64,000 nucleotides of DNA from Tetranychus cinnabarinus (GCA_022266195.1 WHVY01000003.1:434001-498000), one strand, 5' to 3'. Positions 48,501 through 63,007 are shown, numbered from the stretch's first letter. The notes: a model not told the origin generated them from the sequence alone. Program-made: numbers and translations.

Positions 48501-51500
48501 TAGTAGAAACGGTTTTTACAATTGAATATCCAAATATTGACCAGTTTTTCAATTTTCAATTGTTTCATCCTCTTTACCGTTTTTGTTTTCTGGTTCAACT
48601 TGTTGACTGTTTGCTTTGCAGGTTCACAATTTGATTAATTGTATCTGGTTGTTTCATTAGACGGAAGTCTTATTCATTGATTTGCAGTCTCTCTCAACTC
48701 TATTGTTTCACTTTTGATTGTAATCAATGGTGAAATGTGTCTTGCAATTAATCTAATCCATAATCAGTCTCAGTGTTTCCCTTATCGCTGGTTATTGAGC
48801 AAATGTCATCAAACACGTAGACAAGTTTTGCTTGTTCAAATAAAGACAATTCAATTGATTGCTATTAATAATTTCAATTGATAACATGAAGAGTCAATGA
48901 AAAAACCAACCTGAAGTTATGATTGAAAGGTCTAATGAATGGTAAAAATTGCAATTAAAACCTGAAATGACATCAATTTACATCTCTTTTTGTTTTCTGG
49001 TTTTCTTGCTAAATGTTGCCTTTTAATTGTGAGAAGTTAAATTGTCATTGAAAAAAATGAAACTTAACTGCAACTCAAATTACAATTTAAAAACTGTGAT
49101 TAACTAAATTGTTGGTTTAAGTTAATAATACATTAAATGGTGATTAATTTTTTTTTGTTTTCCTTCATTTCAATTCATGTTGTTATTATTTATTTAACAC
49201 TTTCTCTGAAACTCTTTAACTCTTTAATGCTATCATTGCTTTACCTGTTTGTTTATTCAGGGTGAAGGTTAACTTAATTGTAACCAACAGATAATCAACA
49301 ACAATGATTATGACGATGATGAGGTTGATAATAATAATAATGATAAGATGATGTGGATGAGACAAGTAGGAAAAGGTTGATGAAACTTTAAGAATCACAG
49401 TCGACAAGTGAATTGAAAATGAATGGTTTGAAAGCAAATGGTTTAAGATGAAGATGATGTTGACGATGAAAATAATCATCATAAAGGCAGATTAAGTTCA
49501 TGTTATGTTAATTATGGTTTAAAATGGTCAGCAATTTGAATTTAATGGACTCACCGTTTATAAGGCTTTTGGTCACGTCTTAAGTTGCAGAAGCTGTAAA
49601 ACCGGCCTTAAACAGTCAAATAAATTGCATTGTACAAAGGTTTTCATCTTCTTCTTCTTCTTCCTTTTTCTTCATCTTTTCATCTTCATTCAATTTCAAG
49701 TCAATATGAATTAATATCGTTTTTTTCAACGTAAAGTTGCTTTTTTTTGCATTTCAATTGTTTTCACTTTGAATGTTTGATCAATTTTTAGATGCATTAA
49801 CCTTTAGAGGCTTTTTTTCTTGATCAATCAATATTGATTGTTCACTTTTAATGTAATTATTTTTTGGTTGAAACTTTTAATGGACAATGAGCATAATATA
49901 CTGACCATTATCATGATGGGATAAAGTTATCTTTATCAACTATTAATATCCATACAAGGAATGAAAAATAAAGTGAAACTAAACGAGTGAACAACAAATT
50001 TGTTGTTAAAGCATAATTAGCTTTAATTGTAATCAACATTGAGGCTGTTAAAATCGTGATATAATGCACGAATCGCAACTGTTGGATGATGAACATTTTT
50101 TTTCATTGATTTTCATTCAAACTGTTCATTATGAGTTAGGAGTAACAATAAAAGTTGATGAGCAACAATGAAACAAAACCAAAAAGTGTTATTAGATATG
50201 AATAAAACTCAATACCAAATCATTTGTTGCTAAACTTGAACATTAATACAATTGGATTACAGTTTTCATCATTTTCAACCAGAAAAAAAAGCTCATGAAA
50301 ATGTTCAACATTGAATGTGTCACATTAACATTGACAATATCTATTTACAATTAACTAATCAACTTTTCTTTATTTACTTTTTGACAGATATTTTTGCTGG
50401 AGACAACAATTCAAGAAGATGGACATGATTCCAAGCTAAGACATGAAGAAGACCCTAAAGAAGACAGAATTATCATCATTTTCTGTGTCCTCATTTCCAT
50501 TTACATCCATCATCAATAAGCTACTTACATTGGTCATTTTGGTCTACATTATAATCAAATATATGGTAATTTATTTGTTGCAGTTGTAACCAATTCTGAT
50601 GAGGATTACATTGTTATATTAATAGCTTACTCTTTTTTTGTATGTCCATCATCATCATCATCATTATAATCATCATCTTCATCATCAACAACATTCATCC
50701 TCATCAGCATCATCACCATGATTATCATAATGTTATTTATGCCAATCAATTGTTTCCATTGAAACTTGATAATCATTATATCATCCATTGAAATTACTGT
50801 TGACATCAAAATTGTATTATTACTAACTACATAATCATCCCAGTATAAGGAGTTGCCTGCAGATTCAACATCCTTCAGATTTTGTCTCATTGTTGGCGTT
50901 ACTCCTTATTTTTCATGATAAATTGTTTTAAATTAAATTGTGTAACATTAATAAAAGAAATTAAAAAACACAACAATTGATAATCAACACCCGTGAATGA
51001 TTTATTAACTATTTAACTGTCAACAGTTGTTTATCCTCCTTGTTGGTTGAGCTTTTTTTTCACTTGCTTTGCTTGCTTTACTTTTGATTGTTTCATTTTT
51101 TGCTTTACACAAATCATTTGATTCTTGTGGTCATTTGAAAATTTATTTAAATTGTTGCCAGACTTTACCATTGACATTGACGTTCAACAATTAGCTGCAA
51201 TGGTTCATTGACTCGCTATTATTCAAAGATATATTTAGATAACTTTTTGTTTCCCTTTTTTTTTTGTTCATTTCTAATAATTATGCACAATTTTTGGGCT
51301 TATTTTTCATGTTGAACAATTTTCAATTAGCTAACCAGACTGAACCATAATGATTATTGACTCACTTCAATTAACCCGCTAATTTAGCTGGATTAGCTGG
51401 TTAACTTAGATTGACAATGGTGAGCAACTTATTGTTGTTTAATATACAAACAAACGTTAATGATCATTAAATTGGTTCTAATTGATAACTATTATTGCTA

Positions 51501-54500
51501 TCATTGTTACAGCAATATTATATGGTACATTATTTGATCATTACAGACTATTTTTGTTGTTGTTGTTTCTGTTGTTATATAATATATATATTTGATTGTA
51601 ATAGAAACAGTTTCAAATTTCTGTTTAATTAACAATTTCAACTAAACATACGACTGAACCTGCTATTGCAATGCAAAAAAAGAGTAACATTGTCTTTTTT
51701 TCCTAATGGCTTTCCTTTGTTTGCCGTTGATGTTGCTATTCACAATTGAAAATTAACTGCAATAAACATAACCGGTTAATAGGTGTGGTTCATGGTGATA
51801 ATACATAATTAATTATAATTGTCATCACCATCAACAATCAGGATGAAAGTATGCAATGAAATTAATTGACGAATACTGTACTCTCTTTCAAATTGAATAA
51901 AAAAGCGTACACGAGCAAAGGATGAACCCAATGAAAAAGAAGGAAACGAAACGGCAAAATTCAAGTTGGTTAAGTCCTCCCTTTACATTTGATTAAAACT
52001 GATTGTTCCCTCTGTTGACTGTTTGTTGATTCCAGCGTTGGCTTATTTTGCTCCATTCATCGATGACAATCATATATGCTCTTTAGGTTCAATTAACTAT
52101 CAGCAAACAATTAGCAATGAGATGATGAAAGAGAAAAGAGAGAAAACAGATAAGATTAATTATTATGTGTAGTTTAGTGCATTGTATTACCAATTGTATT
52201 TTACCAGTTGTTGTCGAATCAAATGTCAGTTTATTTAATATCAAATTGTGACTTTGTCTTCACTCGCATTGTACTATTATTAACATCCACCATTTGTTGC
52301 ATTTAGTCAGTCTTCCCAGCAGATAAGTAAGCAAGCAAGCTACAAGAACCAAGCCAGTCAAAATCATTATCAACCATCTTCTGTAAATATGATCACAAAT
52401 TGAAAAAAAGAAGAGCAAGAAAAAAAAAGAAGAAGCTAAAGATGATTTTAACCCGGAGAAACTTGATCTTGATGTTTACATGGTATATTAACAGGATACA
52501 CAAACAAAAAAAGAGTTAACTGAAAGTGTAACAACCTGACGATAAAAGAGCAACATAATTAATACAAATAATTATTCAACTAAAGCAGATTAACATGAGA
52601 AAAAAAAGAAGCAACAAAATTAAAATTAAAGGCAAAAGAAAAGCAAAATAAAAAAATTAACAATCAAAAGTCTTACAAGTAATCATTACACAGCAAAAAA
52701 AAGCTTAGGCCTTAACAGCTTAGAGGGAAGGTATATTAAGTACAATGGTTGTCAACCTGAGAAATTGCAAGTTGATAAAATAAAATAAAAAATAAATAAT
52801 AATAATTATACTAATAATAGCTGGAATAATGTTAATAATGTTTAATGGCAAGAAGAAGAAGAAGAAAAATATATTGATATCATGAAGTATAAATGTACAC
52901 CAAGCATGGTAAAATTCAGAATAAAGAGACTGAGAAAATGCAAGGTCAACAGGTTTGCTTTTTGCATCAAAGATAATAATAATTGCAATAAATAAGTTAT
53001 TATTATTATTATGATTATACTAACTACAATGAGAGGAATCAGTAGATATATAACAACAATTGTAAATGGGAAACAAGCTTTAACCCAAACACGCACTGAC
53101 CAATAATGTTGATGAAGGTAACAATCAAGGGAACCAAAAAAATCAGCTAACAACAGCAGCAGCAGCAACAAATTGGGCAAGGTTAAGCCTTTTTATATTA
53201 CATTTTTTTATATCATTTTACCAGCTAATGAAACAATTTAAACAATCAACAGGAGATCTTAACCATGAACTAATGTTGACAATCATATAAATCATCTTAT
53301 TATAAAGATTCATCTGTCCATCTTTCAGGGCAACAGTCGGTTGAAACAAGGCGAGTCTATTCAATGTTGACATTCATTTTCAATCTCGTCTTTTTTTTGC
53401 TATATTCAGGGTTTTATCAATTTTTTGTTATTTGATTTACTCATTTCATTTGTGCATTTCATGATTGACTGAGTTGCTTAGATTGAAAAGTGTAGGGAAA
53501 ACGGAAGTAAACACTCAGGATAATGATGATAATTTTCATGATAATACCATAATAGACCATTATCATTGCCTTAATCAACATGTTTGTCACCAAAACCGTT
53601 AATAACAATCACCTTTTTGCACCTTTATTAGCTTTTATTGATTGCTTGCAATTGATTTGTTACTTGTTGACTTTTCACTTGCATTTTTATCACATTTTAT
53701 TGCATCAAGTTGTTCAATTGTTACAAGGTTGATGGATAATTTGATAATTCAATGGTGATAACTTGAATTGGTTTATAATCAACTTGATTACGATGCAACT
53801 ATCATTTTTTACTTTCACCAGATTGTCTGTGTTCACTGGATTGTCAGTGTTTGTACCAATGATGAGTTTTACATTTTTGTGAATTGCTTTAAATTTTGAC
53901 CAACATTAAATAATCAATCAGTTTTACAAGGATTGTATTAAACACATGATTGAAACAATCACGCTCATGTAATCTTGATTAATCATAAATACAGCAACCG
54001 TGCATTGACGTTGATTATAATGTACAGTCGGTTGAAAGTTAAACAGCTTATGAAGTATACAAGAAAAAAGAAAAGCCTTCATTTCATTTTAAATGGTCAA
54101 TTGTTATTGTAATAATAATAAAGTGTTAATAATGTTAATGATGATGATGATGATAATGATAATCATAATGGCATATTAATGGTGATGCTGTTGATAATGA
54201 ATGAAGATTTGTGTGAAATAAGTTGAATAACAATGAAAAGCAAAAAACAAAAATCTTTTTTCTCTCTCTCCTTCAGATTCGCAGAGTTGATTAAAAAGGG
54301 TTGATTATTTCACATTTTCATTTTAAATTGCTAAATGTGATAATTGTTATTATAAATGGTGATACTTTTGTAATTAATATTGGACCATTCAGTTGGTTTT
54401 AGCTGTTAATTGCGATAATTCACGCTGAGAGTGTGAAAATTATTTTTCACTCAAGTGTATTAATGTTTCTTTTTGTCTTTGGGTTTGGTAAACTTGAGGC

Positions 54501-54804
54501 AAAATTGAGATTGGAAAATTTAATTTACACAATTAAGCTAATTGTTTAATTATCAGTGGTTTCAAGACTTCACAAGATTGTGTTATTAATTGATGTTGAT
54601 AACGTTTCAAGTTGAGGGGTTGTGATTAAGAGACAAACCCTGCTGGTTGATTAGTAAACAAAGGATGGCTTCGAGATGAACGAGGGAAACCTAAAAACCG
54701 TTGCTTTCATTATTTTGTTTTTGTTTGTTAAAATTGATATTTGTTAAATTGCGGTAATTTGATATGAGTGATTAGAGTGAGTTAATCAGCAATTTTGGTT
54801 TCAG
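45543..54804. other. Gene-poor stretch with one possible terminal exon
   Basis: No confident gene. It holds CAT/ATG and AAT microsatellites (for example 54136-54170), polypyrimidine tracts, and many hydrophobic low-complexity frames that arise from AAT/TTA-rich sequence. One splice-flanked open segment at 50388-50519 is listed separately. The 3' side may hold non-coding transcripts. Confidence 0.5.
50388..50519 (+). CDS. Possible terminal coding exon, unproven
   Basis: A pyrimidine-rich acceptor (TTTACTTTTTGACAG) is followed by 43 open codons and TAA. The peptide is mixed in composition: an acidic, charged part (QEDGHDSKLRHEEDPKED) and then a hydrophobic segment (RIIIIFCVLISIYIHHQ), like a single membrane anchor. 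No upstream exon was identified, and I recognise no family. It could be chance. Confidence 0.18.
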   Translation: MFLLETTIQEDGHDSKLRHEEDPKEDRIIIIFCVLISIYIHHQ

Positions 54805-54810
54805 TTTATT
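54805..54810 (-). terminator. Poly(A) signal of the ENaC gene
   Basis: AATAAA on the minus strand, about 25 bases past the stop codon at 54836. It implies a very short 3' UTR and supports the stop as the true gene end. Confidence 0.55.
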
Positions 54811-54835
54811 GTAACTTGGTTCATCCATCACCACG

Positions 54836-56248
54836 CTATTGTCTTTGCTTTGGTCTTTTTGTGCTCTCAATGTATGGTTGAATGGTGCGTTGAGAATCAT
54901 GTAAGTTTATAAACGAAACCCCAACGGAGTCCATTTTTTTACCCTCTTTATGTTTAACCAATTTATTCATCTTCTTCTTCTTCCTCTTCTCCTGTCTTAC
55001 AGTTAGTGGCTTCAATTTATTATAGATTACATGAAAATAGTGATACATGCTGAACCCAAACCAAGTACCAAGAGTGGAGCCAATGTATATGATATAGGAA
55101 CCCAACGGGAAATCTGCTATAGTAGTTTTATTCAAATCGGGTTCAACTGAATTCATGATCGTAAAGAGAGTTGCATTTGAGTTTATCAAATCTTCATAGC
55201 CAATCAGTGCTGTGGCATAAAACAATTTACGACACTCAGAGTTTAGAGTTACTTGTCTGCACGTAACATGGATTTCCTCTAAAAGATCAGCGTACTTTGG
55301 TTTGAATCTTAGTCTATTTACGAAATTGGCCTTCGTGTTATTTGGATCGACAATGAGTGTTCGGTAGAAAACTAAACTAGGATTCAATTGTAGAGTTTTA
55401 TTGTTGACACATTGCTCGTAATGCTGTGCCTGTGATTGGAGTTTCCCTTTGGAATCACGGTATTGAATACAATTAGATTTATATGGAGCTGGAAGAAGAT
55501 TCACAATCATCCTTCTGAACTGCAAGTAATATGTAGATGGCTGATCCACTCCGCTAAGAATTGTGTGAGATATCTCGAAGCCGTGAGGTAGAAAGAGTGG
55601 TGAATGAATAAAGATGAAAATATGTTCCCAGCGTTTGAAGTACTTTTGCAATACGCTTACTTGGTAAAGCGAACCAATATTCGATGCCATGTTCAATCTA
55701 TTCTTGGCAAAGTAAAGTGGTCTGTTAGGGTCACTCTTGTTTCGACAGGCAACATGGTAACAAACTTGAGGATCTCTGATGAAAGTTTTCGTCTGGCAGA
55801 TGATTTCCTCATTCAAGTCTTGCAATCCATTCAGTTCCCCAAACTGAGTCCAGAAAAATACACCATTAATCACAGAGTGTGACTTGACAATTGTCCTGTA
55901 AAATCGATCCACAGTAAAGTGCTTCTCTACATAAGCTTGGAACGCATATTGTCCCATCTTATCAAAACACTTTTTAATTTGATTAACCGCAATAGTGTCA
56001 TTATCATCTAGACTACAATCTTCTGGTTTCAATTGGCGATGCTCAATCAACCAGTGGGTCCAGTTGATTGTGTATAAAAATTGAGTGCACCAGGTTATAT
56101 CAGGAATCTCAATTTGCGAAGTAAAAGATATATCGATGTATGTTCGAGTTTTGTAGTCCAAATAAACTTTTGTGATCTTATACAATTGGATGGAACAACA
56201 AACGGCACAAACTATTATGAATATTTTATATGCTGTTGATGAATTCAT
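54836..56248 (-). CDS. DEG/ENaC (pickpocket-type) sodium channel subunit
   Basis: 470-codon frame from the ATG at 56248 (MNSSTAYKIF). TM1 is at about residues 8-28, followed by YLDYKTRTY and the family landmark before the extracellular domain, IPDITWC (48-54). A large Cys- and N-glycosylation-site-containing ectodomain runs to about 380. TM2 (383-408) holds GSTLGTWFGFS, matching the conserved DEG/ENaC pore with its G-x-S selectivity motif at 398-400. The tail is Lys/Arg-rich (KRKKKKMNK). Subunits assemble as trimeric amiloride-type Na+ channels; in arthropods many act in chemo- or mechanosensation. The intronless body fits expanded mite ENaCs. The frame stays open upstream of the ATG back to a good acceptor (TTTTACAG, about 56280), so an extra 5' exon, UTR or coding, is possible. 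A GTAAGA at residue 417 could end an alternative form. Confidence 0.88.
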   Translation of the reverse strand: MNSSTAYKIFIIVCAVCCSIQLYKITKVYLDYKTRTYIDISFTSQIEIPDITWCTQFLYTINWTHWLIEHRQLKPEDCSLDDNDTIAVNQIKKCFDKMGQYAFQAYVEKHFTVDRFYRTIVKSHSVINGVFFWTQFGELNGLQDLNEEIICQTKTFIRDPQVCYHVACRNKSDPNRPLYFAKNRLNMASNIGSLYQVSVLQKYFKRWEHIFIFIHSPLFLPHGFEISHTILSGVDQPSTYYLQFRRMIVNLLPAPYKSNCIQYRDSKGKLQSQAQHYEQCVNNKTLQLNPSLVFYRTLIVDPNNTKANFVNRLRFKPKYADLLEEIHVTCRQVTLNSECRKLFYATALIGYEDLINSNATLFTIMNSVEPDLNKTTIADFPLGSYIIYIGSTLGTWFGFSMYHYFHVIYNKLKPLTVRQEKRKKKKMNKLVKHKEGKKMDSVGVSFINLHDSQRTIQPYIESTKRPKQRQ

Positions 56249-57555
56249 GTTAACGTTTAAAAGCCATTGATCAAATTGAACCTGTAAAATTGAAATTGTA
56301 CATCAAATGGAAAATTGAATTTATTACAATTGGATACAATTTAATACAATTTGATTGCTGGTTATTTATTACAAACAAATGTACTGGATTAACATGTCAA
56401 TGTTGTACTTTGAATTGATTGCTGTTATTTACCACGCAAACAAAACATTGAACATAATTATCAATTTGAATAACATTGATACATCAACTGGCCCATATTC
56501 AAATCTTGCAATTGATCAGATTATCCTCTAAATTAATTGTCTCAATCAATTGGTTCCTCCATTTAATGGTCATTAATGATAGCTTTTAATTTCCCAAACT
56601 TGGCAGAAGAAAAAAGATTGACATTATTTATAATGTTAAACATGAGAAGAAGATATTATTACAACGAAAACTGTTAATATAAATAGCAATTTGAGGCTAT
56701 AAAATATCATTATTAACAAATTGCTGACATGATTGAAAACAAAAAACAATCCAATTCAATTATCAATAGTTTAACAGACAATCGTAAAGATTAAAATGAA
56801 AGTTGCTGAGTTTGATCTTACAATTTACTCGTAATACATAATCATAATGCTTATAATACCATTAAGATGAATTACTTTATAAGCAAATAGACACAATTGA
56901 ACAAAATTGTAATCGCAAGGAAACCAAATGATCAACCAAATGATCAACTAATGACAACCAGTAAACAAATATAGAGTATCAATTGATGTAAAAGTGTAAA
57001 AAAGGCAAAAAACAAATGATGAACCCGTTGGATAATTAAAGTCTCAATTACCTTCATACGATGAGATTAAATGATTAAATTTTAATACAATTAAACATGC
57101 AATTACAAGATATCATTAATTGATGCATTAAGAATGGCAAATGAAACAAAAAACAGAAGTTTTGAGTTGAAAAATAAAAGCTGTAAGATGCAACATAATT
57201 ATAAGTATTGACTCAGGTAAGGCGTATTTACGTGTCTTGTACGCCATGTTTACCGTTTTTACCTCATCATCTTCATCATCATCTTAACCAAAGATGATGA
57301 ACAGTAATAAAAATATTAATTCAAAATGAAATACTGACAGCAGTTTCACCATCTTCATCATGTTTATCAAGAAAAATATAAAGAAGAAGAAAAAAAACTG
57401 AACAAAAACAAAAAGGCAAACCAATTGCTGGTTAAACAAGAAGCTAATGTGAAACACACCATGAACCATTCATATAGATGTGATTGCTCAGGAAAACATA
57501 TTCATTCCGAGCCTCTCTCTCACACTCATACATACAAAAGCCTCACCTTAAAATA

Positions 57556-57640
57556 GGATGATGATGATGATGATTATGAGGATGATTATGATGATGGTTA
57601 TGATGATCAAGAGGGAGAAGAAGAAGAAGAAGAAAAAATG
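57556..57640 (+). repeat. GAT/GAA-rich microsatellite
   Basis: Runs of GATGAT with TAT/TTAT interruptions pass directly into a GAAGAAGAAGAA run. This is a compound imperfect trinucleotide repeat with no coding context. Confidence 0.7.
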
Positions 57641-60600
57641 AAATGAATTGATTCGCATGATAGTTTACACGCGAATTAAAGTGAAGAAGGTTTCAAATCA
57701 CGTTCTCTCTCTCACCTCATCTTCCTTCCTTCATCATCATCTCCCAGTTGTATAAGAAAAGGTGTATTCTTATCAACCTTTTTCTTGTTGCTGATCATCT
57801 TCATCTACCTTTGCCTGTTACCAACCAATATGATTATACTTTTTGCTCCTTTCATTTTTTTGCTGCCTTCTTCTTCCTCCTCCTCATCTTCACCAATCTC
57901 ATCAAAAACTGTGGATATGGTTAACTAAATCAATTAGCTTCACCCTTAATTGTGGTTTCATTTGGGTCAAGTTAAGGCACCTTATCTGTTACACTATGAA
58001 TCTTGACAATTTAAAGACACCCTTTCATGATGCTAACATCGTCAACCTTTTATACCTGATAAGCTTGATTATGATGGTTAACAGATGATAGAGACAAATG
58101 GGAAAAATTCATCTTGAATCATTTTCTTGTTACCTTTTCTCATCGGCTTATTATTTTAAATATTAGGATACGGCAAAGGCGCAAAATGTTGATCTTTTTT
58201 GAAACATTAAGATGATGAAAAGTTGATTTAACAGTTTCCACCCTTCATTTATCATTTAAGAAATGAACCTTTGTTCAGTAAAAGTAATCAGTCACAATAT
58301 TAATCAAAAAAATGGCACTGGAATCACAATTTAGAGGTAAAAAAAGTAAAATCAGATTAACTGTTAAGCCTGAAAAGATATTGAAAAGTTGAACAAACCG
58401 AAGTCAAATTGATACTTGAATTGGGCCTTTCTTGCTGTGAATCTATTTTCAATTTACAATCAAACCTTAAATTGCCATTTCAATGATTACTGTTTCAACC
58501 CAAACCATTTAACCAAATTGCTTTGATGTCTTTCAGTGGTCATCATCTCTTTGACAAGGTAAAGTCCATTTTTAAGAGTCCAATTGAAGAGCAACAAATC
58601 ATGACTTTTTGCTTTACATTTTCAATTGGTTTCATTGGCCTTTTTTGTTTTTACATCATTTTCACGATTCTTTTTACACCATAATGAGTCTTGAATCAGT
58701 AACAAAAATCAACATTAAGAAATGAAAACAAACAAATTATCTGATTCAGTAAATGCTAGTAATGATAATAAAGGTTAAGATACGTGATTAGATTTTTATG
58801 TTGGCCTGAAATGCCAGCCAAATTAACTAAACTAGTTATGAATAGGAAAATTGTTGAAACTTGAAATTTGTAAGGTTACTATTAATATTACATTGGTCAA
58901 TCTGGCTTGTTTGTCATTTTAAATGGTTCCAGGGTTTTGATGAAAAGCTTGATTCTCTTTGTTTGTTTCATCTTTTTTTCACTTCTCTCTCTCCCTTTAC
59001 CTGGAAATTTTGGAGTAAATTTTGTTGGTTAACAATTGACAACAATCAAGACCATTGAACAATTTGTGTATTAATAGGTTGATCCAGGTTACAGGTTTTG
59101 GTGAGTTTAACTGCTCCAGGTAATTGAAATGTTTGTCAAGGATTTTGGTTGAAAAAACCTTGCTATTCATGATATTATTACAATTGAGTTGCAGTTTTAA
59201 ATTGGATCTGGATTAGCTTGTCATCACTTTGATGATGATAAGGATAAGAAGGATGAGAGGAAAGCTTTTGAATGGCTAACATAATGTTAAAGTTAAAAAA
59301 AGGAACCCAAAAATAACAAAAATTTGGGCAAACATAACCTTGATGTAAATGTAAACATGATAATATTGGGAAGCAAACTAAGCTTGAAAGGTTGGACTAA
59401 AGCAGGTTAAAATGGTGTGATTTAACTCGTATTTTTAATCGGCAACAACCAAGTGACATTTGAACAGTTTAACATTTACCAAATTGTCTTACCTTTCAAT
59501 GTAATTATAGTTTCAATTGCAGGGTTCACGGCGTTTCCATCAATTCTGGTTAACTTGAATATATTTTCACCTGTTATTGGCCTCTATTATTTCACTTGTT
59601 GGCTCTTTGAATCTGGTTTTGGTTTTTTCACATTTAAAATACACTTTCAATTGTTATCAATTTTTGGGTTCCCAAAATGTTTACCCAATTTAATAGGGTT
59701 ATAATTATGCATTGAAATCTGGTCAAGAGCAATGATTGATATGATTGTTTGTTAATGTTGCTGGTAATGATAATGATTTTGCTAATATTGGTTTTGTTGA
59801 TGGGGTTGATGACGATCACCTTGTATATCAACATGATTTTAAACTAATTTTGATTGATTAATCTAAATGACCATATAACACACAATACACACCCTTTTAT
59901 AATTTGACAATTTTTTGCCATTCAATCTTCGCGCTTCAAGCCTTCTTTACGCGCCTTATTCATTGCACAATGTTCAATATTTACATTTAGAAAGGTTAAA
60001 CATTACAAATGGTTGTAACTAGCAATAATCAAGGTAATCATTCACATCATTTAAATTAACTACATCTTGTGTTTATCTAATTGTTTAATAAACCTCTCCT
60101 TGAAATCAACATGAATTAGATTGATTTGATGATAGCCAAGAGAAACCAAAAAATCATTTTGAATCCGTTGAGGCCATAACCAGGGTAAGCCATTTTTGAT
60201 TTTTTTTTTGTTTTCTGGTTTTTGTTTTGTTTTAACTCTTGACTCTTACTGTTGTTGGGTTAACACAAATGTGAAAAGACCAATAACCAGTAATTTATTT
60301 GATTGTAATTTGTTTTTCCCTTTACCATTCTTATTATTTTTCACATTTGATTTATTATTTAATATAATCAAAATGATTATTTAACTTAAATTTTCTCTTT
60401 TTTCTTCTTCCTCGCCATTTCTTAGGTGCCTCTTTTAACTCTATCTATCAACCTAAACGGTTATGCTTACACACAGCCAACAATACAACTCTAAATGTAT
60501 GTATACCTTAACCATTTTTTATCATAATCATAATCCACATCATGTTTATCATCATCATCATTTCACTCCTAAAATATAATTATAATCATCATATCCTTCT

Positions 60601-63007
60601 CTTCAACCTTTCTCCTTCTTAATTATGGCTCATCATATCTGTGTTTTACCTTTACCAATTTACATTAAAAACCCATTGAAACTACAAACTTTCCTTTCCA
60701 GTGATTTACCCTAAATTATCAACTCAATTGATTTCAATTTAACCTTCCCTCATTATTATTACCACAAAACAGCAACAACAACAACAGCATCCATCAATGG
60801 GTTCATTTGCAGCTCTAAAAATCGCATCTAATTTAATTTAAAATAATTGGTCAAGTGTAAACATGAGATACAAATACTGGTACTTATGCAGATAAAATAT
60901 CATGTATTTTAACAAGCTGTTGTTGACTAAAGACACTGTAAATGTAAACCCAGTCTCTATAAAAATGGTTATAATTGGTGGATCGCCATTTCTTTTTTGG
61001 TTCACAACAATTTGACTTGACTGTTTAAAGTTTTTATCACAATCAAACCGGATTACAAGTGAATGCAACATCTAATTATCAACAATATACAAGAAATCTG
61101 AAGCAAACAAAAAGAAATATGTATCAGGGAAATGAATAATTTTCCGGTTACTTTAATAACATAAAAGATACACGATAATGATGATTATGTTGATGATTTT
61201 TGTTGATAACAATTGTAAGTATGTAATCTATTATTTGCTATATTAAAATCTTTAACTAGCGTGTTATTAATTTTTGCGTAACTATTGTCTTTTAAAGGTA
61301 CACACAAGACTGGACTGACAATTGAAGGTGATCAGGAAAAAGGTGGAGGAAGATGTGAAGTAATATAACCGGACAACAAAAACAAAACCTACAGCTAATT
61401 GAAAGGCGAGGATAGGCGAACATTAAATTGTTAAAGGTTAATTGTTGTTGTTAGTATTGGTGTTGTAGCCGTGTTAGCCCAAGAAGAGGTCAACGGTTAT
61501 CCAGGCATGGTCATCATCAACTCTTCAACAACAACAACAATAATAATATATAATGGTTTAGGTGAGACTTGATTTCGCTTCGATGAATTTTAAGTGGACT
61601 TTAAGATGATCGACAAACCGTGACTTTTACCTTCACCACCATTATCATCATCAACATCATGAGCAACATCTCAGCTCCCATATCTTAAGATTTTACCTTC
61701 ACTTTAATTACTCTACATTCAATGATTAAATTGTAATCTACTTGGAAATGGAATGGATTTTTCCTTGGGAATTGCCATTTTGCCAGAGTTAACTCATGGA
61801 GATACGACAAGATGATAACATGGATACAATATTGACCAACAGTTTAATTTGCTATCCAATTTAACCATCCACTTTGAATGTTGACTAAAAACTTGAAACA
61901 ATTCATTACCTTTTCATTGTTCCATCCAAATGATATTGTTCAATCATCTATTCCATCATTTTGATTGTTTAATCAATATTATTGTTACAGGGAGTTAAAT
62001 ATAATACATGATTGTTGATCGTTTTTTTGTTGCTAACCATTCAAAGTGAGACTATAAATGACACCAATTATTATAAATTTTTACCATTTATCGATTGTTG
62101 TGGGTTAATTCAATTGTTTTTTTTTCACTGTTCAATGTTTAAACCAACCATTTGTTGGTTAATTACATTTGATCAATTTGACTATTGATTAAATTCAACG
62201 CAATCAACAAAATTGATGTACTCGAAAAATAGAAACAAAATCATTGACTATCAAGGTTGAACAAAAAATAAAACGATCCTAAACGTAGGTTGAATTAATC
62301 AACTAAAGTGTAATCTATTAACAAGGTAATCAAGTCTTAGTGATATTAACAATTTACCGAAATATAATTAACTTTGGCTCAATAATTGATGAATAAATCT
62401 TATTGTAATAATTAATGGTTTCATTTTTACCATTATCAATGAATGCGTATAACTTTTTGTTTTCAGGTCCGTTTTGTTTAGTGTTTTACCTTATAAATTG
62501 GTAATGATATTGATTAAAAATTAATTTACATTTACACTCAACATTATTATAATTTTTACAGATGATAATGTTTAATGTTTTGGAAACAGAATAATGTTGA
62601 TGATGATAAATTGTTTGCAAATTTTGTTACTCTGTGTAATAATATTAATAGATTGGGTTAAAGGTTGCCTTGTTCATTTAGTATTTTTTGGGTCTCTTTT
62701 GGGTTACCAGTTTGGGTTGAAGACAAATTTTGATTGAAGGCTTGTGAAGGTGATTTGTTGATTAATTATTAACTTTTCTGTATCTTTTTAAATCACGGCA
62801 AAAGCTACTTCAATCTGTCCTTAATTACACAATCAAAAAGGAGTTACAATGTTTAACCAAAAAATCAAGTTAACAGCAATATAACAAACCTGTGTGTGGT
62901 CAACATTTGGATATAAATAAAAGGCCCAAAAAAAGCCAAAAATGATTGTCACGCAAACTCAATCAATCTTACAATATATTAACATTGTAAACAAAGAATC
63001 ATTTTAA

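Noticed and set aside
52280..52410. Minus-strand acceptor followed by a membrane-like frame (LIMILTGLVLVACLLTYLL)
   Set aside because: No upstream exon and no downstream support; a chance hydrophobic frame in A+T-rich DNA.
52842..53180. Minus-strand hydrophobic frame resembling a TM5 segment of a peptide GPCR (IYLLIPLIVV)
   Set aside because: It starts at TTG in a (CTG/TTG)n run and continues through AAT/TTA repeats. No DRY or NPxxY exon was found nearby. Hydrophobic strings are expected by chance in such sequence.
57284..57469. Candidate upstream exon or signal peptide for the ENaC gene (MVHGVFHISFLF)
   Set aside because: A poly-Phe run from a pyrimidine tract, no phase-0 donor found, and DEG/ENaC proteins do not carry signal peptides.
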